A stretch of DNA of 64,000 bases, taken from the NCBI RefSeq assembly GCF_014646515.1, contig NZ_BMNK01000004.1, forward strand, positions 477,826-541,825. Reading direction: 5' to 3'. Positions 1 to 7,928 of this stretch are shown here, piece after piece (positions within the stretch are counted from its first letter, which is position 1; every line of letters starts with the position of its first letter). This DNA is from Nonomuraea glycinis. Its GTDB lineage: Bacteria > Actinomycetota > Actinomycetes > Streptosporangiales > Streptosporangiaceae. Position numbers and translations under genes: made by a program. The notes beneath the pieces were generated by a model. It ran no database searches, was not told the DNA's origin, and saw nothing but the letters and a program-made list of their open reading frames with translations.

Positions 1-2
1 CC

Positions 3-386
3 GGTGCGACAGCGCTCGCGGTCAGCGCCCTGACCACCCAGGACTCCACCGTGTGGTACGCGGCCCTCGTCATGCTGGTCGGCCTGGCCGGCGTCGCCGC
101 CGGATTCGTCATGCAGCTCCGCGATCTGCTGATGCGCCCGGTCGTGGCCGAGGACGAGATGTCGCTGATGGCCGACGTCGTCATGCGCGTCGAGGACGCC
201 CGCGAGCTCACCAGGCCGACCGTGGCCTGGGCGCTGCCCATGGTGTTGCTGTTCGGCTCCGCGCCCGCCTGGTGGAACGCCGCCGCGCTCGCCTTCGTGA
301 TCCTGGGGCTCATCACGCTCTTCCTCATCCAAGCGAGAACTCCGCCGATCGCGACGGTGGCCCGGCAGGCCATGGGCACCCGATGA
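3..386 (+). CDS. Membrane protein, C-terminal part (5' end outside window)
   Basis: The reading frame is open from the left edge of the window, so this is the C-terminal part of a longer protein. It has hydrophobic segments around WYAALVMLVGLAGVAAGFVM and again in the last 45 residues (ALPMVLLFGSAPAWW, then AFVILGLITLFLI), separated by a charged stretch, so it is an integral membrane protein with at least three helices. Its stop overlaps the start of the next gene (ATGA), which encodes a GntR-type regulator. Small membrane proteins coupled to a YtrA-like GntR regulator are common in actinomycetes; the function of this one is unknown to me. Confidence 0.7.
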   Translation, partial: GATALAVSALTTQDSTVWYAALVMLVGLAGVAAGFVMQLRDLLMRPVVAEDEMSLMADVVMRVEDARELTRPTVAWALPMVLLFGSAPAWWNAAALAFVILGLITLFLIQARTPPIATVARQAMGTR

Positions 387-760
387 TCGTCATCGACGCG
401 GCCTCACCCGTTCCGCCGTTCGAGCAGCTACGCGCCCAGCTGGCCAGGCAGATCCAGGACCGCACCCTGGCCGTGGGCGCCCGGCTGCCGACCATCCGCC
501 ATCTCGCGACCGACCTCGGCCTGGCCGTCAACACGGTCGGCAGGGCCTACCGCGAACTGGAGGAGGCGGGGCTGATCGAGACCCGCGGGCGGGCGGGCTC
601 GTTCGTGTCGGCCGGCGGCGAAGAAGGCCGCGAACGCGCCCTCCGGGCCGCCGCCGACTACGCGGCCGTGATCGCCGGCGTGGGCCTCGACCCGGTCGAG
701 GCGCTCCGCATCGTGCAGGCGGCCCTGACCTCCGACAGGACGAACTCAGCCGCTCGTTAG
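383..760 (+). CDS. GntR family regulator, short YtrA type
   Basis: This 125-residue protein is almost entirely a winged helix-turn-helix of the GntR family: residues about 10-75 contain PFEQLRAQLARQI, LPTIRHLATDLGLAVNTVGRAYRELEEAGLI and a wing. There is only a short C-terminal tail, so it has no effector-binding domain of the FadR or UbiC type, matching the YtrA subgroup. It starts at an ATG overlapping the stop of the upstream membrane protein gene, so the two are co-translated, and the regulator probably controls its own operon. Ligand unknown. Confidence 0.88.
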   Translation: MIVIDAASPVPPFEQLRAQLARQIQDRTLAVGARLPTIRHLATDLGLAVNTVGRAYRELEEAGLIETRGRAGSFVSAGGEEGRERALRAAADYAAVIAGVGLDPVEALRIVQAALTSDRTNSAAR

Positions 761-873
761 CGGGGATCCGGCCCGAATTCCATGCTCGGCCAGGCGGCCC
801 GGGCCGGCCCCGTGATCCTGCCGATCATCCACTCGCGCTGGCCGACACTCCCATGGGGAAGCCGGCCCAGGCA

Positions 874-1692
874 TCAGGGCCGGAGGAACTCGGTGAGCGT
901 GGGCGCGAGCTTCTTCGGCGCCATCATCACGGCGCCGTGATCGAGTCCGGGCAGGGTGCGGTGCGTGGCACTGGGCAGCGCCTCCGCGAGCGCCCGCGCG
1001 GCGTCGTGGAACCCCGCCGGGCTCTTGCCGCCGGTCAGCACCAGGGCGGGCGCGGTGGCGCCCGCCCACTCGGCCGCCTCCAGCGGCCCGCCCTGCTGCG
1101 TGCCGCCCATGACGGCGATGTCGTACGGCAGCGTGTGCGCCAGCTTCGTGAGGCCGGACCACACTCCGGGCATCAGCCTCATCATGGCCACCATGAACGC
1201 CGGCATGCCCTGCGCCTGGGTCATGAAGTACTTGACCGCCTCGCCGCGCTTCTCCCGGGCGAGCAGCACGTCGATGTGCCGGCCGAAGTCCCTGGGCGGT
1301 ACGAAGCCGTCCCCGCTGACCGCGAACGGAGGCTCGTACAGGGCCAACCGCTCGACGTTCAGCCCCGCGGCGGCGGCGCGGAGGGCGAGCACCGCGCCGG
1401 AGGAACTGCCGAACAGTGACGCCGAGCCGCCGGTGTGGTCCATGAGCGCGGTGAGGTCCTCGATCTCGCGCTCCACGGCGTAGTCCGTGGCGTCGCCGCT
1501 CGCGCCCCGGCCGCGTCTATCGTAATTGATCACGGTGAAGTGGCGGGCGAGCAGGTTGGCGAGCTTGGCGGCGTCCTTCCGGTCAGCGAGCGCCGACGAG
1601 ACCAGGATGACGGCGGGACCGCCGCCGAGCCGCTCGAAGGCGATCTCGGTGCCGTCGCGGGAGATGATCATGTCGGTGGTGGTCGCGGGCAT
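874..1692 (-). CDS. Alpha/beta hydrolase
   Basis: This is a 272-residue alpha/beta-hydrolase-fold protein with no signal peptide. The oxyanion strand (GPAVILVSSALADR), the NYDRRGRGAS turn, the nucleophile elbow FGSSSGAVLAL (central Ser) and the late catalytic His in PGLDHGAV are all visible; the acid lies in the LTGGKSPAGF region. I chose the ATG at 1692 because a GGAG lies 9 bases upstream; a longer frame exists but its extra residues look non-coding. It faces the Mrr-like nuclease gene divergently. The substrate cannot be told from sequence. Confidence 0.88.
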   Translation of the reverse strand: MPATTTDMIISRDGTEIAFERLGGGPAVILVSSALADRKDAAKLANLLARHFTVINYDRRGRGASGDATDYAVEREIEDLTALMDHTGGSASLFGSSSGAVLALRAAAAGLNVERLALYEPPFAVSGDGFVPPRDFGRHIDVLLAREKRGEAVKYFMTQAQGMPAFMVAMMRLMPGVWSGLTKLAHTLPYDIAVMGGTQQGGPLEAAEWAGATAPALVLTGGKSPAGFHDAARALAEALPSATHRTLPGLDHGAVMMAPKKLAPTLTEFLRP

Positions 1693-1921
1693 GGGGTGGT
1701 GCTCCGTTCGGGCGTGATGTCGGGATTTCTGGTTGTATGACGGCGGATCCCCGGAAAAGGAATCGATCCCATCACCGACCCCGCTCGTCCGGCAGCGTCT
1801 TCTGCGTTTCTCCGGCGTCGAGCCGGACACAGGTTCTGACCGCGAGGCGGTCGCGGCGGTGGATTCTGTCGGTCCCGCCGTTCACACTCGCGTGTGTCTT
1901 CCCTTCTTTCTGGAGGTCGCG

Positions 1922-2608
1922 ATGGCGAGGCGCCGAACATCAGCACGCGGACGTCCCACCCGCCGGAGACGCCGCGGGCAGGTGAATCCGGCCTGGCTGG
2001 CCCTGCCGGTCGCGGCGGTGTTCGCGCTGCCGTGGGTGCTCGACTTCCTCAGATCGTCGTGGCTGCCCCTGGCCGTCACCGTGGTCACGCTCGCCGTCCT
2101 GCTGGGCGCGGCCGTCGTCGTGGTGCGCCGCCTCGGGGCGAGCTATCGACGGGAGGCGCTGATGCGGGCCGGGCTGGATCAGCTCGACCCCAAACGCTTC
2201 GAGGAGTTGACGGCCGAGCTGCTGCGGCGCGACGGGTTCCGCAAGGTCCGGGTGGTGGGCGGGTCCGGGGATCGGGGCATCGACGTCCTCGGCGTCGCGC
2301 CGGACGGCAGTCCGTACGCCGTCCAGTGCAAGTACTACACCCGCCCGCTGGGGCCCGGTGGTGTGCGCGATTTCGTCGGAGCTCTGCACGCCGCGCCGTA
2401 CAAGGACCATCAAGGGGTGCTGGTGACCTCGAACTACCTCAGCACGCAGGCGGCCGATACGGCCCGTGAGCAGGACCTGATCGTCATCGACCAGGACAGG
2501 CTGGCCGACTGGCTGCTGGGGGTCTACCGGCTCGGGCCGGGCAGGTCGTCGATGCCCTGGCTCGCCCGCCTGCGCCGGGGCCGGACACCGGCCGTCGAGA
2601 CTCCCTGA
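1922..2608 (+). CDS. Membrane-anchored Mrr-type restriction endonuclease
   Basis: A 228-residue protein: an Arg-rich N-terminus (residues 1-20), two hydrophobic helices (about 24-42 and 47-68), then an Mrr_cat/restriction-endonuclease-like domain (about 85-200). The nuclease core has the motif GDRGIDVLG (catalytic Asp) followed by YAVQCKYY (the Q-x-K of Mrr enzymes), preceded by the usual FEELTAELLRRDGF helix. GGAGG precedes the ATG. The family cuts foreign, often modified, DNA. The membrane tether suggests action on incoming DNA, but that is inference. It lies 2 kb from the BREX block on the opposite strand and may or may not be part of the defence island. Confidence 0.85.
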   Translation: MARRRTSARGRPTRRRRRGQVNPAWLALPVAAVFALPWVLDFLRSSWLPLAVTVVTLAVLLGAAVVVVRRLGASYRREALMRAGLDQLDPKRFEELTAELLRRDGFRKVRVVGGSGDRGIDVLGVAPDGSPYAVQCKYYTRPLGPGGVRDFVGALHAAPYKDHQGVLVTSNYLSTQAADTAREQDLIVIDQDRLADWLLGVYRLGPGRSSMPWLARLRRGRTPAVETP

Positions 2609-2640
2609 GTGAGCCCGGGCGCACCGGCCCGGGCTCACTC
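2607..2640. terminator. Bidirectional terminator hairpin
   Basis: A perfect 13-bp inverted repeat (GAGTGAGCCCGGG, 8-base loop, then its complement) lies between the convergent nuclease and BP74-like genes, overlapping the nuclease stop. There is no U-tract, as is usual for actinomycete terminators. Confidence 0.75.
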
Positions 2641-2646
2641 GGCGTC

Positions 2647-3081
2647 CTACGGCACGGGGATCTCGCGCACCAGGCGTGAGCTCCAGGGGCACCAAATCAG
2701 GCCGGGCAGGAACGCGCCGCCCGCCTCGTCCAGGTGGTCTTCGACGTAGGGGATCGAGGCGTCGCACACCTCGATGGCGAAGTCGAAGAAGTCGACCGTC
2801 TCGGGGTTGTAGTGGTAGGACCAGCGGGGGTTGTAGGGGGCGGGGCGCTTGACGATCCTGCCCAGGATGTGCGGCCTGTCGTTGGTGATACCGGTCACCA
2901 GCTCCCTGGCGTGCTGGATCTTGGCCGGGTCGGTGAGCTTGAGGACGGCCCTCTCCCGGGTGCTGTCGGTGAACTCGAAGTAGGCCTCGGGGGCGGCTGC
3001 CCGCTGGGCCTGGGCGGGTGCGGTCAGGGCGAGCATCGCGATCGCTACGAGGGCGGCGACCTTGGGGGTGATACGTCGCAT
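2647..3081 (-). CDS. Secreted BP74-like protein
   Basis: A 144-residue protein with a clear Sec signal peptide (MRRITPKV, then a hydrophobic core, cleavage probably after APAQA near residue 26). The mature part ([82 protein letters not shown]) matches my memory of the BP74/calmodulin-binding-like domain that recurs as a small secreted protein in actinomycetes. Two Cys could form a disulfide. The start at 3081 puts the signal peptide at the N-terminus; the longer frame would bury it. Function unknown. Confidence 0.7.
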   Translation of the reverse strand: MRRITPKVAALVAIAMLALTAPAQAQRAAAPEAYFEFTDSTRERAVLKLTDPAKIQHARELVTGITNDRPHILGRIVKRPAPYNPRWSYHYNPETVDFFDFAIEVCDASIPYVEDHLDEAGGAFLPGLIWCPWSSRLVREIPVP

Positions 3082-3185
3082 GGGCGTCTCCGGTGCGTGT
3101 CGGGGCCGCTGACACGGCCACTCGTCACACAATGTAATCGCACGGTCACTGTCCGCTTCGACACGCCTGCGTTACCTCAGGACGC

Positions 3186-4406
3186 TCACGGGGTGGCCAG
3201 GTTGAGCGTGTCCTTGACGATCCGGCCGTCCTGGATCACCAGGACCACGCGGGACGGGTCGTCGAAGAGCTCCGGCTCGGCCAGCGGATCGCCGCTCACC
3301 GCGATCACGTCCGCGCGCTTGCCCGCCCGCAGCGTGCCGAGCTCGTCGTCGAGGCGCAGGATCCGGGCGTTGGACGAGGTCGCGGTGACGATGGCCGCCA
3401 TGGCGCCGACGAGTCCCGCCCGGTGGGCGATCTCCAGCCCGCGCCGGTTCTGGGCCCTGCCCAGCAGGTCCGAGCCGGAGCCGACGAGAATGCCGTGCTC
3501 CCGGGCCATCAGGAGCGATTCGCCGGCGGCCTTCGCCGCGCCCTCCAGCTTGGGCAACCCGGTCTCCGGCACTCCCCATTCGGCGGCCTGGTCACGCAAC
3601 AGCTCGCAGATGGACACGGTGAAGTCCAGCGCCGCCCCCGCCGCGGCGACCTGCGCCGCCACCTCCTCGGTGAGGTACGTGGCATGCTCGAAGCACTCGA
3701 TCCCGGCTTCGAGGCCCATCCGGATGGCGTCGGCGTTGTGCGCGTGCGCGGTCACGTACGTCCCCCTGGCCCGCGCCTCCTCCACCGCCGCCCGCATCTC
3801 GGCGACGCTGAACTGCGTGTCCTCCATCGCGTCGTTGTGCGACACCACTCCCCCGGAGACACACATCTTGAGCTGCGTCGCACCGTGCCGGAACGCCATC
3901 CGCGCGGCCCTGCGCACCTCGTCGGCGCCGTCGCAGACCTGACTCCGCTGAATCAGCCCGGGAATGCTGGGCACGTCATGACCGTGCGAGAGGTACGACG
4001 GCCCCAGATCGCCGTGCCCGCCGCTCTGGCACAGCAACGGCCCGGAAGGCAGCAGCCGCGGCCCGCGCACGGCCCCCTGCCGCAGCGCCTGCACCATGCC
4101 ACCGTCCAGGCCGCCGAGCTCACGCACCGTGGTGAACCCGGCCTCAAGGCACAACCCCAGATTCTCGAACGCCGCGGCCGCGATCAGCGCGGGCGGCATC
4201 CCCGCCTCACCGAAGTCGACCAGACCGAGGTGCGCGTGCAGATCGATCAATCCAGGCAGTACGGTCAACCCATCGACGTCCAGGTTGACCGCGCCCTCGG
4301 CGGCGCCGAACCCGGCGATCCGCTCGCCGTCGACCCGCAGCGCCGATCCCGTCACCGGGTCGGTGCCCGTGCCGTCGATGATCGTGCCGCCGTGCAGAAC
4401 CAGCAT
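3186..4406 (-). CDS. Metal-dependent amidohydrolase (imidazolonepropionase-like)
   Basis: A 406-residue cytoplasmic hydrolase of the amidohydrolase superfamily. After the N-terminal beta-sandwich (LHGGTIIDGTGTDP) comes the metal motif DLHAHLG, then EAGFTTVREL, TAHAHNADAI with its metal His, ECFEHATYL, the distal GSGSDLLG, and the second half of the sandwich (LRAGKRADVIAVSGDPL). The start at 4406 is chosen by GGAGGAG 8 bases upstream. Relatives are prolidase/Xaa-Pro-like or imidazolonepropionase-related hydrolases; substrate unknown. It lies about 110 bp downstream of the last BREX gene on the same strand but has no known role in BREX. Confidence 0.88.
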   Translation of the reverse strand: MLVLHGGTIIDGTGTDPVTGSALRVDGERIAGFGAAEGAVNLDVDGLTVLPGLIDLHAHLGLVDFGEAGMPPALIAAAAFENLGLCLEAGFTTVRELGGLDGGMVQALRQGAVRGPRLLPSGPLLCQSGGHGDLGPSYLSHGHDVPSIPGLIQRSQVCDGADEVRRAARMAFRHGATQLKMCVSGGVVSHNDAMEDTQFSVAEMRAAVEEARARGTYVTAHAHNADAIRMGLEAGIECFEHATYLTEEVAAQVAAAGAALDFTVSICELLRDQAAEWGVPETGLPKLEGAAKAAGESLLMAREHGILVGSGSDLLGRAQNRRGLEIAHRAGLVGAMAAIVTATSSNARILRLDDELGTLRAGKRADVIAVSGDPLAEPELFDDPSRVVLVIQDGRIVKDTLNLATP

Positions 4407-4516
4407 CAGTCGCTCCTCCGTTTGGATGATGGGGCCAGGATCGCCTACGGAAGGGTGCTGCGGCGACGGGCCGTGCGTCAACGCAGGCCGCGTTCTTCGT
4501 CGCAGAGCACAACCGA

Positions 4517-6613
4517 TCACCCGAGCTGAAGGCGCACCGGCTCCGCCAGTACCGCCTGAGCCCCGTCGAAGTCCGCCAGCCTGGCCGCGACCGTCGCCAC
4601 CGCCAGCCGTTCCGGCAGCGCGGCGGCGAACTTCAGCCCGTGGACGGCGCGCCGATCGACATCCGGCAGGACGAGCGCGGCTCCGGTGCGGGCCTCGCGC
4701 CAGGCAGCCGCGGTGATATCCGTACGGAGCCGTACGAAAAGGTCAGTCGCCCGCTGGACGGGATCAGTGACCGACGGCAGCGTGGCGGCGAGTGTCGCGT
4801 TGGCGCGGTAGCCGGCCCACGTCCACCACCGGACGTCCTCACCAACCTTGGTCACCAGGGTCCCGCCCGGATGGACGAGACCGGGCGCCTCCTCCTCACG
4901 CCACTCGGCGAGCGCCGCCCGCGCGCGACGGGTGAGCGTCACCGGAGGATCGGCGCCGAGCAGCACCTCCCGCATGGCGCGGGCCAGGTCGTACGACAGT
5001 CCGGTGACCACGCCGCCGGTCCACTTGGCGACGCCACCGCTGTCGGCGGGTTCGACGAACGCTCTCCTGCGGGTCCAGTCGATGAACGTCACCCGCCAGC
5101 TACGGCCGCCGAGCAGCAGCAGCCTGGGGCCCGGTCGTTCCTCCGTCAGCACCGAAGGGTCGGTCCGCCCGATCTCCTGCCGTCCCGCGAGCACGGTGAA
5201 CTGGGGTGGGGCAGTGAAGGACGCGGTCAGCTCGATGAAGTGCCGCCGGCCGAAGCGCCGCTCTGCCTCGGGGCCGACGAACAGCAGCCCGCCATCCTCA
5301 TCAAGGTAACCCTGGCTGACCAGGTGCCGCAGGATGGGCTCGGCCGAGCGGTCGAAGGGCGCGAGCCCGTTCCACTCAGTGGGCCACATCCGATCGCCGA
5401 CCGTGTGCCGCTGGAGCGTGACGGCGAGCAGTTGCTGCGCGACCAGGTGGCGGGGTTCGGGGGGCGCGTTCACCGGCTCCACCCAGCCCTTCCCCCACAA
5501 CACCGCCAGCCCCGCCGCCTGGAGCAGGCCCTCCTTGGTGGTGGTGAGAAACAGACAGTTGCGTACGGTGTCCGTGCGGCGCCCTGTGCGGCCGAGGCGC
5601 TGCAGGAACGACGCGACGGTGCGGGGCGCGTCGATCTGGATGACCCTGTCCAGGTCGCCCACGTCGATACCGAGTTCGAGCGTCGAGGTGGAGACGATGA
5701 CGCAGTCGCGCGCCTCCGTGAACGCCTGCTCCGAACGCGACCGTTCGTCGGCGGAGAGCGAGGCGTGGGACAGGAACACGTTCACCTCGCGAGCACGCAG
5801 CGCCGCACCCAGGTGCTCCACCTGCCGCCGCGAGTCACAGAACACCAGCCGCTTCTCTCCCCGATGCAGCGTCGAGATCACCCGCGCGGCGTTGTCGAGC
5901 GAGCCGACGTAGTCGAGCTCGACGTCACCCGGTGAAGGCGACGCGGCGAGGTCCGGCGCGATCACCTGCCCGGCCCGCCGACCGGCGGCGGCGCCTTGCA
6001 GCCAGGTGAGCAGGTGCCGCGGATTGCCCACGGTGGCGGACAGGCCGATGCGCTGGATGGAGTGCCCGGTGACGCGCTCCAGCCGCTCCAGCACGGCGAG
6101 CAGGTGCCAGCCGCGATCGTCTCCGGCGAAGGCGTGCACCTCGTCCACCACCACCACTCGGACCTGTCCCAGCAGGTGGGCGTGGTCGGTGGTGAATCCG
6201 ATCAGCATCGCCTCAAGAGATTCGGGTGTGGTGAGCAGAATGTCCGGAGGGTCGGTGCGGATCCGCCGCCGCTGTGATGCGCGCGTGTCCCCATGCCAGA
6301 GAGCCGCCCGCCGCCCGAGCCACTGCGCGTAGCCGTCGATCCGGGTGATGAGGTTGTTGAGCAGGGCTTTCAGCGGGCACAGGTACAGCACGGACACGCC
6401 GGTCCAGTGCTGCGCCGTCATCGCGGACAGCAGCGGGAAGCAGGCCGCCTCGGTCTTGCCACCGGCCGTCTGGGCCAGGAGCACCGCGTCCTCCCCGTTC
6501 ATCAGCGGCTCGATCGCCGCCCGTTGCATGGGGCGCATATCGGGCCAGCCGAGGGTGTTGACGATGTGGTGCAGCACGACCGGGTCGAGCCGCTCCACCG
6601 GATCGGTCATCAC
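4517..6613 (-). CDS. brxHI: BREX-2 Lhr-like helicase BrxHI
   Basis: A 698-residue superfamily-2 helicase. Visible motifs: Q-type MRPMQRAAI, Walker A AQTAGGKT (residues about 47-54), TTPESLEAML, the DEVH box (VVVDEVHAF, about 155), GLSATVGNP (motif III), STLELGIDVGDLDRVIQID (motif V) and QRLGRTGRR (motif VI), then a C-terminal region with an Lhr-like arrangement. Size and position as the last gene after brxD match the BrxHI component of BREX type 2. The start (GTG at 6613 or ATG at 6610) overlaps the brxD stop, so it is translationally coupled. It presumably remodels DNA during phage exclusion; the step is not known. Confidence 0.93.
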   Translation of the reverse strand: MMTDPVERLDPVVLHHIVNTLGWPDMRPMQRAAIEPLMNGEDAVLLAQTAGGKTEAACFPLLSAMTAQHWTGVSVLYLCPLKALLNNLITRIDGYAQWLGRRAALWHGDTRASQRRRIRTDPPDILLTTPESLEAMLIGFTTDHAHLLGQVRVVVVDEVHAFAGDDRGWHLLAVLERLERVTGHSIQRIGLSATVGNPRHLLTWLQGAAAGRRAGQVIAPDLAASPSPGDVELDYVGSLDNAARVISTLHRGEKRLVFCDSRRQVEHLGAALRAREVNVFLSHASLSADERSRSEQAFTEARDCVIVSTSTLELGIDVGDLDRVIQIDAPRTVASFLQRLGRTGRRTDTVRNCLFLTTTKEGLLQAAGLAVLWGKGWVEPVNAPPEPRHLVAQQLLAVTLQRHTVGDRMWPTEWNGLAPFDRSAEPILRHLVSQGYLDEDGGLLFVGPEAERRFGRRHFIELTASFTAPPQFTVLAGRQEIGRTDPSVLTEERPGPRLLLLGGRSWRVTFIDWTRRRAFVEPADSGGVAKWTGGVVTGLSYDLARAMREVLLGADPPVTLTRRARAALAEWREEEAPGLVHPGGTLVTKVGEDVRWWTWAGYRANATLAATLPSVTDPVQRATDLFVRLRTDITAAAWREARTGAALVLPDVDRRAVHGLKFAAALPERLAVATVAARLADFDGAQAVLAEPVRLQLG

Positions 6614-7923
6614 AGGTCCAGGTCGAGGTCGTCGGCCGAGACGACGAGATTGCGCTCAAGGTCGGTGAGCTCGTTGCCCGCCAAGGTGAGCCGGTAGTGC
6701 CGTCGCGGGTCGAAGTCCTCGAACTGGTCGATCCGGTCGAGTACGTCTCCTACGAGTTTCTTCAGGAACAGCCGGGGCGCCACCCCGATCTTGCCGCCGA
6801 GCGCCCCGCCGACCGCCTGTGCGAGCTCGGTGACGTACGCGTCGTCGGCGATGGCCTTGACCCGTTCGGCGGCACCGGCCGCGTACAGGTCGCGGATGGT
6901 CAGCCCCAGGCTTACCAGCGACTCCTGGGTGAAGCCCGGCAGCCGGAGTTGCACGGCGCGCGGGTTGTCGAAGCGCGGGTCGGTGCTGAAGTCGGTGGAC
7001 AGCCGCTGCGCGAGGGGCGCGAGCCGCTGCACGCCCTGCTGCCCGTCGTAGAACGCCGGGGTGCCGGTGATCACCAGGTAGAGGCCGGGGAAGCGGCCGG
7101 AGTGCACCTCGTCGATGAGCTGCCGCAGCGCGTTGAGCGCCTTGTCGCGGGCGTCGGAGCGGACACGTTGCAGGGTCTCGACCTCGTCGAGCACGACGAG
7201 CAGCCCGGGATGTCCGCTGTCGCGCAGCACGGTCAGCAGCCCTTGCAGGAAACCCAGCGCGCCGAAGTGGTCGAGGTCGCCGCGCACTCCGGCGGACCTG
7301 CGGGCGGCGGCGGCCACGTGGGGCTGCCCGCCGAGCCAGGCCAGCACGGCCGCGGCCGTGGCCTCGTCCCCGTCGAGCAGCGCGGCCCGGTAGCCACGCA
7401 ACGCGGTCGCGAAGGAGGGCGCCTGCCGGGACACTTCGGCGAGGCGGGCGGCCAGGAGCGTGTCCACCTCGGCGGAGAGTTCGTCGTCGCCGGCTCCGGC
7501 TGCGAGCGCGTCCTCCTCCAGCGCGTAGAACCAGGCGTCCACCACCGGTCGCAGCGCGCTCGGCGGGAAGCTGGCGGTGGTGAGCCGTTCGGTCAGCCGC
7601 CGGTAGACGGTCTCCAGCTTGTGCAGCGGCGTCTCGTTCTCGGAAATCTGGATCTCGGCGACCGCGAAATTGCGACGCTTGGCGCGCTCACCGAGCCATC
7701 GGGAGAAGAACGTCTTGCCGGAGCCGTACTCTCCCCTGACGGCCTTGAACACCGATCCGCCGGTGGTGACGGCGTCCAACTCGGCGTCGAGCGCCGACTC
7801 GAACCTGTCCAGGCCGGTGGCGAGCAGGTCGAGCCCGCTCTCCGGCACCGCGCCGCGCCGCAACGCATCGATCACCGATCGCCGGCGCGCGGCACTGACC
7901 TGGGCGGATCTGGTGACACTCAC
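6610..7923 (-). CDS. brxD: BREX-2 ATP-binding protein BrxD
   Basis: A 437-residue P-loop ATPase. The N-terminus (ARRRSVIDALRRGAVPESGLDLLATG) is typical of BREX ATP-binding proteins of the DUF2791/BrxD type. Walker A is GEYGSGKT (residues 64-71) and Walker B LLVVLDEVE (about 240), followed by an LYLVITGTPAFY sensor strand and a C-terminal helical region (LFLKKLVGDVLDRI). It begins with GTG only 5 bases after the pglZ stop, and its own stop overlaps the helicase start, so pglZ-brxD-brxHI form one coupled unit. Confidence 0.93.
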   Translation of the reverse strand: MSVTRSAQVSAARRRSVIDALRRGAVPESGLDLLATGLDRFESALDAELDAVTTGGSVFKAVRGEYGSGKTFFSRWLGERAKRRNFAVAEIQISENETPLHKLETVYRRLTERLTTASFPPSALRPVVDAWFYALEEDALAAGAGDDELSAEVDTLLAARLAEVSRQAPSFATALRGYRAALLDGDEATAAAVLAWLGGQPHVAAAARRSAGVRGDLDHFGALGFLQGLLTVLRDSGHPGLLVVLDEVETLQRVRSDARDKALNALRQLIDEVHSGRFPGLYLVITGTPAFYDGQQGVQRLAPLAQRLSTDFSTDPRFDNPRAVQLRLPGFTQESLVSLGLTIRDLYAAGAAERVKAIADDAYVTELAQAVGGALGGKIGVAPRLFLKKLVGDVLDRIDQFEDFDPRRHYRLTLAGNELTDLERNLVVSADDLDLDL

Positions 7924-7928
7924 GTCGA

